NCBI GenBank assembly: GCA_902790495.1
Contig: CADASK010000028.1
Coordinates: 1 to 64,000, forward strand
Length of the DNA: 64,000 nt
From: an uncultured Eubacteriales bacterium
Lineage (GTDB): Bacteria; Bacillota; Clostridia; Christensenellales; Aristaeellaceae
Reading direction: 5' to 3'
Positions within the stretch are counted from its first letter, which is position 1. Each line of letters opens with the position of its first letter. The notes under the pieces were generated by a model. It searched no databases. It was not told the origin of the DNA and saw only the letters and a program-made list of their open reading frames with translations. Shown one piece after another: positions 46,441 through 53,494 of the stretch. Position numbers and translations under genes: made by a program.

Positions 46441-47430
46441 TTACTTGCCAAAGTGGCTGGTGCCGTCCGCCTCGACCAGCACATTGTACTTCGCCAGCAC
46501 ATCATCACTCAGCTCCATCCCGATGCGCCTGGCGGCCTGCAGGTTCACAAACCTGGCATAGTCGCTCAGGGTCTCATAGGGGATATCCTCCGGCATCTCG
46601 CCGCCGGCGATGCGCACGACCATCGCGGCCACCTGGCGGCCCAGCTGTACATAGTCCACGCCGATGGTGGCGAAGCCGCCGTCCGCGACCATGGAGTCCG
46701 CGCCGCAGTAGACCGGGATGCTGTGGCCGTAGGCGACGTCCGTGTAGGTGGACATGGCGGAGGCGATGGAGTTGTCGTTGCCGGTGTAGAGGGCGTCCAC
46801 GCCGGAGGAGATCAGGGTCTCCGCGGCGGTCTGCAGCTCGGAGAGGTTCGCGATGGAGACCTCCTCGTAGGCGATGCCGTTGGCGTCGCAGTAGGCCTTG
46901 GCGGCGTTGATGGTGGAGACGGAGTTGGTCTCGCTGGAGGTGTAGAGGAAGCCGATCTTCTTGTAATCCGGCTGGAAATCGGAGATGAGCTTCACGATCT
47001 CCCCGGCGGGGATGTTGTTGCTCACGCCGGTGATGTAGAAGCTGTCGTCGCCCGTGAGGCCGGCGGCCACGGGATCGGACACGGCGGCGAAGACCACCGG
47101 CACGTCGCCGTCCTCAAAGACGACCTTGGCGCTCTGGGCCGTGTTGGTGGCGATGGGCACGAGGATGTCCACGCCGTCCAGCTTCACGTTGGAGAGGATG
47201 GTGGAGAGGGCCGCGGAGTCGCCCTCGGCGTTGCGGGTCACGATCTCGAACTCGACGCCGCTGGCCTGCAGCTCGGCGATGATGGTGTCACGGATCTGGT
47301 TGAGGGAGGTGTGGGTGAGGGGCTGCACCACCGCCACGCGGATGGGCGCGGCCAGGGCGGTGAGGCCAAAGCAGGTCACGCAGAGAACCAGAGACAGGGC
47401 CACCAGGATACGGATGACAGAGCGCTTCAT
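46441..47430 (-). CDS. ABC transporter substrate-binding protein, PF04392 (TrpX-like)
   Basis: 329 residues. Signal peptide MKRSVIRILVALSLVLCVTC then FGLTALAA; no clear lipobox. The mature start IRVAVVQPLTHTSLNQIRD and the VPVVFAAVSDPVAAGL block are hallmark ABC_sub_bind features. The family includes streptococcal TrpX, part of a tryptophan importer, but many members have unknown ligands. AAGGAGGAAA precedes the ATG. A possible own promoter (TTGTCC, 16 bases, TATTTT) lies just upstream. The next gene upstream on the strand is the T-box-controlled dehydrogenase, which makes tryptophan or a relative a reasonable guess. Confidence 0.9.
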   Translation of the reverse strand: MKRSVIRILVALSLVLCVTCFGLTALAAPIRVAVVQPLTHTSLNQIRDTIIAELQASGVEFEIVTRNAEGDSAALSTILSNVKLDGVDILVPIATNTAQSAKVVFEDGDVPVVFAAVSDPVAAGLTGDDSFYITGVSNNIPAGEIVKLISDFQPDYKKIGFLYTSSETNSVSTINAAKAYCDANGIAYEEVSIANLSELQTAAETLISSGVDALYTGNDNSIASAMSTYTDVAYGHSIPVYCGADSMVADGGFATIGVDYVQLGRQVAAMVVRIAGGEMPEDIPYETLSDYARFVNLQAARRIGMELSDDVLAKYNVLVEADGTSHFGK

Positions 47431-47493
47431 AAGCGTTTCCTCCTTCAAAATAGTTGATAAGTGAGTTTGGACAAGCTGCCGAAACTAGGCGAT

Positions 47494-47552
47494 GCGAAGG
47501 GGTGCAGGGGGCGATCGCAAAGCCCCCTGCCCGCGCCCGCAGGCGCGGAATC
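47494..47552 (+). repeat. R1 palindromic repeat, copy 10
   Basis: GC-rich R1 form with intact GCAGGGGGC-GATCGC-AAAGCCCCCTGC. The gap 47431-47741 contains only this, an R3 copy and short AT-rich linkers; no gene. Confidence 0.85.
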
Positions 47553-47601
47553 TCTGATATCATAGAATTACTCTATTGTACAGAAGATTAAAACCCTATC
47601 T

Positions 47602-47717
47602 GTCGCAAGTTGAAGGCTTTACTTTCCCATGTGGGAAAGTAGCAAAGGACACCGGGGGACACGTTGCGACGTGTGTCCCCCGGACCCCCCGCACACGCTT
47701 TTGGTACCATGCGCCAG
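47602..47717 (-). repeat. R3 long palindromic repeat, copy 2
   Basis: Inverted relative to copy 1; ACTTTCCCA-TGTGGGAAAGT, CCGGGGGACACGTTGCGACGTGTGTCCCCC in sections, then GCACACGCTTTTGGTACC. It ends 24 bases before the dehydrogenase stop. Confidence 0.85.
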
Positions 47718-47741
47718 CAATCGTATGGGAATCCTGCTTAA

Positions 47742-48662
47742 TTAGATGGAATTTGCAATAGCCGTATGCTTCTGCAGCACCTCAGCAGAGTGATGCAAAG
47801 CCTGCATCTCCTCCGGCGTCAGCGGCAGCTCAATAATCTCCTCAATGCCGCTTCTGCCGACCCTGCAGGGCACCCCGCAGTGAATCCCGCTGACCCTGTA
47901 TTCGCCCTCCGGCGCCACGGACAGCGGCATCACCTGATGGCTGTCGGTGAGGATCGCGCGGATCAGCAGGGCGGCCGCCCTTCCGATGCCGAACTCCGTC
48001 GAGCCCTTGCCCTCGATGATGTCCATACCGATGCGATGGGTGCGCTCCAGGGCTGCCTCCGGGTCGAAGCCGGGCGCTTCCGCCGCGGGTTTTCCGCTGA
48101 TACGGACGGCGGAGAAGGGAATCATGGAGGAGTCCCCGTGCTCGCCGAGCACCACGGCGTCGATGGCGCTGCCCGCGGCGCCGGTCTGCTCGCTCAGCAC
48201 GCGGCGCAGGCGGGCCGTATCCAGCAGGGTGCCCGTGCCGAAGCAGCGGGTGTGCTCCATGCCGAGGGCGCGGCGCAGGCAGTCCGCGATGATGTCGCAG
48301 GGGTTGGTGATGCTGACCACCAGACCGCCGACACCGGCGGGCCGCAGCTGCTCCGCCAGCTCGCGCACCATGCGCACCGAGTCGCCTAAGAGATCCAGCC
48401 GGGTCTGGCCCGGCTCCCGGGGCTTGCCGATGGCGCACACGGTGACGTCCGCGTCGGCGCAGTCGGCGTAGGCGCCGGCGCGCACGGTGATGCGGCCCAG
48501 GGCCTTGTCCAGGCTGTCCGCCACGTCCATGGCCTGGGCGGCAGCCTTGCCGGGGATCTTGTCCACGAGGACGATCTCCCGGCAGATGCGTCCCGCGACG
48601 AGGGCTGAGGCCACATGGGATCCGACGTGGCCTGCGCCGAGGATGACTACTTTGCCTTGCAT
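47742..48662 (-). CDS. L-2-hydroxyacid dehydrogenase of the lactate/malate dehydrogenase family
   Basis: 306 residues. NAD-binding GKVVILGAGHVGSHVASAL at the N-terminus with the acidic VDK after strand 2. Active-site residues are in place: PGQTRLDLL (substrate Arg109 position), SITNPCDI, GTLLDTARLR (Asp168, Arg171) and VLGEHGDSS (His195). Counting back from Arg109, the position that is Gln102 in lactate dehydrogenases reads Arg, as in malate enzymes, though the loop alignment is uncertain. It converts a 2-oxo acid to an L-2-hydroxy acid; the substrate is open. GGAGG lies before ATG 48662. A T-box leader precedes it, unusual for this family. Confidence 0.9.
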   Translation of the reverse strand: MQGKVVILGAGHVGSHVASALVAGRICREIVLVDKIPGKAAAQAMDVADSLDKALGRITVRAGAYADCADADVTVCAIGKPREPGQTRLDLLGDSVRMVRELAEQLRPAGVGGLVVSITNPCDIIADCLRRALGMEHTRCFGTGTLLDTARLRRVLSEQTGAAGSAIDAVVLGEHGDSSMIPFSAVRISGKPAAEAPGFDPEAALERTHRIGMDIIEGKGSTEFGIGRAAALLIRAILTDSHQVMPLSVAPEGEYRVSGIHCGVPCRVGRSGIEEIIELPLTPEEMQALHHSAEVLQKHTAIANSI

Positions 48663-48700
48663 GCTGCACCTCCTGGCTGGAGACAGGGGGGTTTCAAACA

Positions 48701-48976
48701 GAAAAGCCCTGTCCCGCAAATCGTTCTTTGCTGGGACAGGGCTGATATCACTTCCCTGCGGTGCCACCCGGCTTGGCGCTGTGTGCGCCCACCTCACGCC
48801 GTACCATCATACGGCCCCCGCGGATAACGGGAGGGTACCCGTCGCCCCTACTGAGCGCGTCGCGCGGTTCGGTTTGCCCTCGGAAGTCCATTCATCACCG
48901 CGTCCTGTGCCGCAATCCCACCGCCTGCGGCTCTCTTGCCATGCTGCCGATGACTACTCGTCTTCCTCAATGGTTT
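48701..48976 (-). promoter_or_regulatory. T-box riboswitch, apparent Trp (UGG) specifier
   Basis: Minus-strand leader. Stem I has the AGUA/GAA loop E pair, then UGG (48890-48888) followed by A and the lower helix CUUCC/GGAAG. Distal features AAGAGAG and a GCCGCA-GGCGGUGGGA-UUGCGGC loop are present. The T-box GGGUGGCACCGC is at 48769-48758; its UGGC bulge calls for a G discriminator base, as in tRNA-Trp. Terminator: AGCCCTGTCCC (48743-48733 complement) with GGGACAGGGCT, then UUUUCUG ending at 48701. Uncharged tRNA should turn the dehydrogenase on. The gap 48663-49191 holds only this leader, its promoter and the RBS regions. Confidence 0.9.
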
Positions 48977-48981
48977 AGCAC

Positions 48982-49010
48982 ATTATAACGATGAAGGGAG
49001 AAACTGTCAA
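48982..49010 (-). promoter_or_regulatory. Consensus promoter of the T-box transcript
   Basis: Minus strand TTGACA (49010-49005), 17-base spacer, TATAAT (48987-48982): a perfect sigma-A type promoter. Confidence 0.92.
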
Positions 49011-49191
49011 TACCCATATTTTGGTTTTGGGAAAAAAGACAGGAAAAATACACAGGACGGCCCGGGCAATGGGAAAAGCGCCCGGGGCTTTTTGCGGCCG
49101 GCCGGGTACGCTGTGCAGGAAAACGCATGGCTTTCGCGTATTGATAAAGAGGATCAGGTGGCGGAAAAGCGCCGCACAGAAAGGCATCGGG

Positions 49192-50187
49192 ATGAGCATG
49201 AAGCAGAGCGTCGAGCGGGAGATACCGATCCAGGCCGTGGGGCCGGTGGGCATCGGTCAGGTAGAGAACAGGGAGGCCGGCACGGGGCTGACGGTTTTCG
49301 TGTGCCCGGCGGGCATGCGCGCGGGCCTGGACATCCGCGGCGGCGGGCCGGCCTCGCGGGAGCCTCAGCTGCTGCAGCCGCTGACGGCGGCCCAGGAGAT
49401 CCACGCCATCGTGCTCGGCGGAGGCAGCGCCTTCGGCCTGGACGCGGCGGGCGGAGTGATGCAGTGCCTCGAGGAGCGCGGCATCGGCCTGGAGGTCGGC
49501 GTGACGAAGGTACCGCTGGTGGTGCAGTCCGATATCTTTGACCTGACCGTGGCTCGCCCGGACGTGCGCCCGGACGCCGCTATGGGCTACGAGGCGGCAA
49601 GGCTGGCCCTGGACGCGCCCAACTACCGCGACGGCAATTTCGGCGTCGGCTGCGGGGCCACGGTGGGCAAGATGGCCGGCATGGCCACCTGCATGAAGAC
49701 CGGCATCGGCAGCTATGCCGTCCAGCTGGGCGATGTGAAGATCGGCGCGGTGGTGGTGGTCAACGCCCTGGGCGACGTGTTCGACTGGAAGACCGGGCGG
49801 CAGGTCGCGGGCCTGCTGACCGAGGACAGGTGCGGCCTGCGCAGCACCTCGGACTTCATGAAGGGCATGACGGCCATCGCCGAGAACAAGTTCGCGAGCA
49901 ACACGACCCTGGCGGTGGTGATGACCAACGCGGTCTTCGACAAGGCCAGGCTGTGCAAGATCGCCGGGATGGCCCACGATGGCTACGCGCGGTCGATCCA
50001 CCCGGTGCACACGTCCGCTGACGGCGACAGCATCTACGCGGTGTCGCTGGGCGATGTGCGCGCGGATCAGGATCTCGTGGGGATGATGGCCGCAGAGGTG
50101 GTCAGCGAGGCGATATTGAGGGCAGTTGCCGCCGCCGAGAGCGCCTACGGGTTTCCCTCAGCGAGGGAATTGGGAATAATCCTGTAA
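49192..50187 (+). CDS. P1-family (S58, DmpA-like) peptidase
   Basis: 331 residues. Autoprocessing N-terminal-nucleophile aminopeptidase family. The conserved AIVLGGGSAFGLDAAGGVMQ and NFGVGCGATVGKMAGM blocks are present, and the likely nucleophile is the Thr in FASNTTLAVVMTNA, where the chain would be cut into two subunits. Members cleave N-terminal residues or beta-peptides; the substrate is unknown. ATG 49192 has AAAGG seven bases upstream; upstream in-frame sequence is non-conserved leader. Divergent from the T-box transcript. R1 and R3 repeats follow its stop. Confidence 0.9.
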   Translation: MSMKQSVEREIPIQAVGPVGIGQVENREAGTGLTVFVCPAGMRAGLDIRGGGPASREPQLLQPLTAAQEIHAIVLGGGSAFGLDAAGGVMQCLEERGIGLEVGVTKVPLVVQSDIFDLTVARPDVRPDAAMGYEAARLALDAPNYRDGNFGVGCGATVGKMAGMATCMKTGIGSYAVQLGDVKIGAVVVVNALGDVFDWKTGRQVAGLLTEDRCGLRSTSDFMKGMTAIAENKFASNTTLAVVMTNAVFDKARLCKIAGMAHDGYARSIHPVHTSADGDSIYAVSLGDVRADQDLVGMMAAEVVSEAILRAVAAAESAYGFPSARELGIIL

Positions 50188-50228
50188 TGGAATAAAACAT
50201 CTTGAACTTTGTTCATGCCAACAAAGAG

Positions 50229-50286
50229 ATTCCGCGCCTGCGGGCGCGGGCAGGGGGCTTTGCGATCGCCCCCTGCACCCCTTCGC
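50229..50286 (-). repeat. R1 palindromic repeat, copy 11
   Basis: GC-rich form, reverse orientation. The gap 50188-50559 holds this, an R3 fragment with R4, and the rpsR terminator; no gene. Confidence 0.85.
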
Positions 50287-50340
50287 ATCGCCCATCTTCA
50301 ATGTTGTTTTATTGCCATTTAGAAGATAAGATTGGGCAAG

Positions 50341-50440
50341 TACCAAAAGCGTGTGCGGGGGGTCCGGGGGACACACGTCGCAACGTGATGTCGCTGCCGC
50401 TTTCGCCTCACTGAAAACTCCACACTGTGGAGTTTTCCGG
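50341..50440 (+). repeat. R3 fragment (copy 3) truncated by an R4 element
   Basis: R3 runs from 50341 (TACCAAAAGCGTGTGC) to about 50387 and is cut in its central stem at CAACGTG. Confidence 0.8.
50387..50440 (-). repeat. R4 nested palindromic element, copy 3
   Basis: Reverse orientation: GTCGCTGCCGCTTTCGCC, then CTGAAAACTCCACACTGTGGAGTTTTCCGG in sections. The stem AAAACTCCACA/TGTGGAGTTTT is perfect. The right half of R3 is missing beyond it. Confidence 0.8.
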
Positions 50441-50510
50441 ATATGGGTTTATTACATGAAGCACACAAAGGTTCAGAAACTCTGCTATCCAAACGAACAA
50501 ACACAGAATA

Positions 50511-50550
50511 AGAAAAGAACCATCCAACATCATGTCGGACGGTTCTTCTT
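50511..50550 (-). terminator. Intrinsic terminator of the rpsF-ssb-rpsR operon
   Basis: Minus strand AGAACCGTCC (50546-50537) pairs with GGATGGTTCT (50525-50516), followed by TTTCTTATTC. Confidence 0.88.
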
Positions 50551-50559
50551 TTGAGCAAA

Positions 50560-50817
50560 TTACTCAGCCGTGTAGGGCAGCAGCGCGATGGCACGGGCGC
50601 GCTTGATGGCCTCGCTCAGCTGGCGCTGATGCTTGGCGCAGTTGCCGGTCATACGGCAGGGCAGAATCTTGCCGCGCTCGTTGATGTAGCGGCGCAGATG
50701 ATTCACGTCCTTGTAGTCGATATAAGCAATCTTATCGACGCAGAAAGCGCACACCTTGCGGCGGGGGCGACGGCCTCCGCGCGGACGCGGCCTTCTCTCT
50801 TCACGTACTTCAGACAT
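50560..50817 (-). CDS. rpsR: Ribosomal protein bS18
   Basis: 85 residues, normal length. [43 protein letters not shown] in sections is the bS18 core, and four cysteines in CxxC..CxxxxxC arrangement mark the zinc-binding type. Binds bS6 on the 30S platform. Last gene of rpsF-ssb-rpsR; AAAGGAGG precedes the ATG. Confidence 0.97.
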   Translation of the reverse strand: MSEVREERRPRPRGGRRPRRKVCAFCVDKIAYIDYKDVNHLRRYINERGKILPCRMTGNCAKHQRQLSEAIKRARAIALLPYTAE

Positions 50818-50919
50818 GGGATTTGGCCTCCTTTCGAGGGCTGCCCGGCTATGCCGGACGCAGGTAGGATCGACTGGGAATCAGTCGGTTGGCTGTGATA
50901 CGGTGACGTTCGCCTTCCG

Positions 50920-51384
50920 TCAGAAGGGCAGATCGTCGGACTCCACGGCGGTAAAGCCGTTGTTCTGAGCGGTGGGCGCAGCGGGCGCGGCGGGGGATGC
51001 GGACATTCCGCCGTTCTGCCTCATGGCTTCAGCTTCGGCGCGGCTGGTCAGGAACTCGAAGTCGTCCGCACGCATCTCCAGGCTCACGCGGGTATTGCCG
51101 CTCTGATCCTGGTAGGTGCGGGGCTGCTGCAGCTCACCGGTGACGAAGACCTTGTTGCCCTTCGCCAGGTAGCGCTGGCAGACGTCTGCGCGGGTGCCCC
51201 AGACACTCACACGGATGAACAGGGTATCATCCTGCTGCTGTCCGTTCTGGTTGTTCTGGTTGCTGCGGCGGCGGCCGTTGGCTGCCACCGTGAAGGAGCA
51301 GACCTGCGTGTCGCCGTTGTAACCGCTGACCGAGCGCGTTTCGGGATCCCGGACCAAATTGCCGATAATCTGGATCTTATTCAT
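50920..51384 (-). CDS. ssb: Single-stranded DNA-binding protein
   Basis: 154 residues. OB-fold begins MNKIQIIGNLVRDPETRSV and includes FIRVSVWGTRADVCQRYLAKGNKVFVTGEL; a Gln/Asn-rich stretch (NNQNGQQQ) interrupts a loop near residue 45. The C-terminus ends ESDDLPF, the acidic tip that recruits replication and repair partners. ATG 51384 with AAGGTG upstream; a TTG at 51390 is less likely. It sits between rpsF and rpsR as in most Firmicutes. Confidence 0.96.
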   Translation of the reverse strand: MNKIQIIGNLVRDPETRSVSGYNGDTQVCSFTVAANGRRRSNQNNQNGQQQDDTLFIRVSVWGTRADVCQRYLAKGNKVFVTGELQQPRTYQDQSGNTRVSLEMRADDFEFLTSRAEAEAMRQNGGMSASPAAPAAPTAQNNGFTAVESDDLPF

Positions 51385-51420
51385 ACGCAATCACCTTAGA
51401 ACTCGGAAATCTTTGTCGAA

Positions 51421-51825
51421 TTACTCAGCCTCGGCGGGCTCGACAGGAGCCTCGGCCGCGGGAGCGGCTTCCTCGGCGGGAGCGGCGGCTTCCTCAGCCA
51501 CGGGCTTGATGGCGCGCGGCTTGACCTTGCTCTGCTTCACCAGCAGCTTCACGGTCATGTACCGCAGGATGCTGTCGTTGATGCGCAGGTTGCGCTCAAC
51601 CTCAGCCACCAGCTCGGCGGGAGCCTGCATGGTCACCAGCACGTACCAGCCCTCGGTGCGATAGTTGATCGCATAGGCCAGGCGGCGCTTGCCCCAGGTC
51701 TCATCAACCTTTTCCACCTCGCCGCCGTTGGCAGCGATCAGGGCGGAAACCTTCTCGATCAGTTCCTTGCGAGCGGTCTCCTCCAGGTTGGGGTCGATGA
51801 TGTAGGTCAGTTCATACCTATTCAT
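51421..51825 (-). CDS. rpsF: Ribosomal protein bS6
   Basis: 134 residues; core bS6 is about 95. NRYELTYIIDPNLEE opens the fold and NLRINDSILRYMTVKL ends it. The last 35 residues are an Ala/Glu/Pro-rich extension (AEEAAAPAEEAAPAAEAP), probably disordered. Pairs with bS18 on the small subunit. GGAGGTGAAAGG precedes the ATG. First gene of its operon. Confidence 0.96.
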   Translation of the reverse strand: MNRYELTYIIDPNLEETARKELIEKVSALIAANGGEVEKVDETWGKRRLAYAINYRTEGWYVLVTMQAPAELVAEVERNLRINDSILRYMTVKLLVKQSKVKPRAIKPVAEEAAAPAEEAAPAAEAPVEPAEAE

Positions 51826-51895
51826 GTCCTTTCACCTCCTCATGGACGTATGGCGCTGCATCTTTGCGTGCAGCGCAAGGATGTGCCAATTTCGA

Positions 51896-51923
51896 ATTAT
51901 AGCACAAAACGCGGCTTTTGCAA
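51896..51923 (-). promoter_or_regulatory. Promoter of rpsF-ssb-rpsR
   Basis: Minus strand TTGCAA (51923-51918), 16-base spacer, TATAAT (51901-51896), about 70 bases before rpsF. Confidence 0.75.
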
Positions 51924-51990
51924 GGGGAATTTCCGCGATTCTCCCGTTTTTTCGGGCAAAATCTGGCGGAAATCCGGAATTTTGCAAAGG

Positions 51991-52425
51991 TTACGGCTGC
52001 GGATCTTCTTCGCCGACGCGGGTGAAGCGCCGGAAGGTGTTCCCGCCGCGCTCCACGGTCTCGTTCCACATGGCGGCCGGGCGCACCCACACGCCGCCCT
52101 CGCCGTAGAGCGCGCGGTACACCACCATGGGCTCGGTGGTCTCCGAGTGCCGCGCGATGCAGAGCACCTCGTATTCGTTTCCCTTGAAGTGGCGGTAGCG
52201 GCCCGGCGGAATCTCCCGCTGGGCTTCCTCGAAGGAGGGCAGGCATTCGACCTTCGCGATATCGCTCTCGAAGAGCCGCTGTCCGCCGATCCGGAGGCCC
52301 GCTTCCCCGCGGCCGAACTCGCGCAGCCCGGCCTAGGCCGTGAAAGCCTCCGCGACGCCGGTGAAGGTGCGGCCCTGGGTGTCCGTCACGCGGATGAGCT
52401 GATGGTGGTACTGGGTGTATTGCAT
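51991..52425 (-). pseudogene. DUF1653-domain protein gene broken by an in-frame TAG
   Basis: Reading from ATG 52425, 29 codons (MQYTQYHHQLIRVTDTQG..) are followed by TAG at 52335-52333 and then, in the same frame, 114 more codons to TAA at 51993-51991. The second part includes GRYRHFKGNEYEVLCIARHS and the VVYRALYGEGGVWVRPAAMW block, the DUF1653 signature. Both halves read as one protein, so this is a nonsense mutation or a base error (GAG or CAG to TAG). Its start lies 12 bases after the exonuclease III stop with GGGAGG between. The downstream half could be translated from an internal start, but no good RBS is seen. Confidence 0.8.
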
Positions 52426-52437
52426 GGGGCCTCCCGT

Positions 52438-53193
52438 TCAGTCCTTCAGCGTCAGCTCCACCGGGCAGTGGTCGGAGCCGAAGATCTCGTTGTGGATCTC
52501 CGCGCTGAGCAGGCGGGGCCGCAGGGCCTCGGACACGATGAAGTAATCGATGCGCCATCCCGCGTTGTTCTCCCGGGCGTGGAAGCGGTAGCTCCACCAG
52601 CTGTAGATGTTGGTGCGGTCGGGGTAGAAGTAGCGGAAGGTGTCGATGAAGCCGCTGCCCAGCAGATGGGTCATCTTGTCGCGCTCCTGCTGGGTGAAGC
52701 CGGCGTTCATGCGGTTGCTGGCGGGGTTCTTCAGGTCGATCTCCTCGTGGGCCACGTTCAGGTCGCCGCAGAAGATGATGGGCTTCTCCCGCTCCAGCTC
52801 CTTCAGGTAGGCGAGGAAGGCGTCCTCCCAGGCCATGCGCCAGTCCAGGCGCTTCAGCCCGTCCTGGCTGTTGGGCGTGTAGACCGTCACCATCCAGAAA
52901 TCGCCCATGTCGGCGCTGATGACCCGGCCCTCGTGGTCGAACTCGTCCACGCCAATGCCGTAGCGCACCTGCAGCGGCTCCTTGCGGGTGAAGAGGGCGG
53001 TGCCGGAGTAGCCCTTCTTCTCCGCCGCGTTCCAGTACTGGTGATAGCCGGGCAGGTCCAGCTCCACCTGGCCGACCTGGCATTTGGTTTCCTGCAGGCA
53101 GAAGATGTCCGCGTCGAGCTGTTTGAAGCTCTCGAGGAAATCCTTGCCCAGGGCCGCGCGGATACCGTTGACGTTCCAGGAAATCAGCTTCAT
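52438..53193 (-). CDS. xth: Exodeoxyribonuclease III / AP endonuclease
   Basis: 251 residues, usual ExoA length. Metal and catalytic motifs are in order: MKLISWNVNGIRAAL, LQETKCQ, TVYTPNSQ, IIFCGDLNVAHEEIDL, WWSYRFHARENNAGWRIDYFIVS in sections, and the final GSDHCPVELTL with the catalytic Asp-His. Repairs abasic sites and degrades DNA from 3' ends. GAGGAG lies before the ATG. It heads a two-gene unit with the broken DUF1653 gene. Confidence 0.96.
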   Translation of the reverse strand: MKLISWNVNGIRAALGKDFLESFKQLDADIFCLQETKCQVGQVELDLPGYHQYWNAAEKKGYSGTALFTRKEPLQVRYGIGVDEFDHEGRVISADMGDFWMVTVYTPNSQDGLKRLDWRMAWEDAFLAYLKELEREKPIIFCGDLNVAHEEIDLKNPASNRMNAGFTQQERDKMTHLLGSGFIDTFRYFYPDRTNIYSWWSYRFHARENNAGWRIDYFIVSEALRPRLLSAEIHNEIFGSDHCPVELTLKD

Positions 53194-53240
53194 AGTTTTG
53201 AACTCCTCTCAAGGGTTTGTTCAGCCTGAAGTAAACGCGA

Positions 53241-53300
53241 CGCGAAGGGGTGCAGGGGGCGATCGCAAAGCCCCCTGCCCGCGCCCGCAGGCGCGGAATT
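53241..53300 (+). repeat. R1 palindromic repeat, copy 12
   Basis: GC-rich form. The 53194-53494 gap holds this, an inverted R1 with R4, and no gene. Confidence 0.85.
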
Positions 53301-53336
53301 CTTGCAGATATTGAGAATGCTTTATCAGCAGGGAGT

Positions 53337-53460
53337 TTCGCCGCCTGCGGGCGGCGACCAAAGGGCTTTCCGATCGGTCCGGGGCTGTCGCCCGTTCTCC
53401 GCTGAAAACGCCATAACATGGAGTTTTCCGGGCGCTCCGAACCCTTTGGAAACCTTCGGG
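53337..53460 (-). repeat. R1 copy 13, interrupted by R4
   Basis: Reverse orientation: CGCC-TGCGG-GCGG hairpin, CCAAAGGGCTTTCCGATCG, then R4, then ACCCTTTGGAAACCTTCG. Confidence 0.85.
53376..53440 (-). repeat. R4 nested palindromic element, copy 4
   Basis: GTCCGGGGCTGTCGCCC, TCTCCGCTGAAAACGCCAT, then ATGGAGTTTTCCGGGCGCTC. The stem is slightly diverged from copy 1. Inserted at the same point of R1 as copies 1 and 2. Confidence 0.8.
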
Positions 53461-53494
53461 CATCCGCTCTTGTTGCGGCAGCTGTGTTAAACTA

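Noticed and set aside
51991..52425. Genome-wide TAG recoding
   Set aside because: TAG ends the phosphoesterase at 16257-16259 at normal length, and only one in-frame TAG was found in the window.
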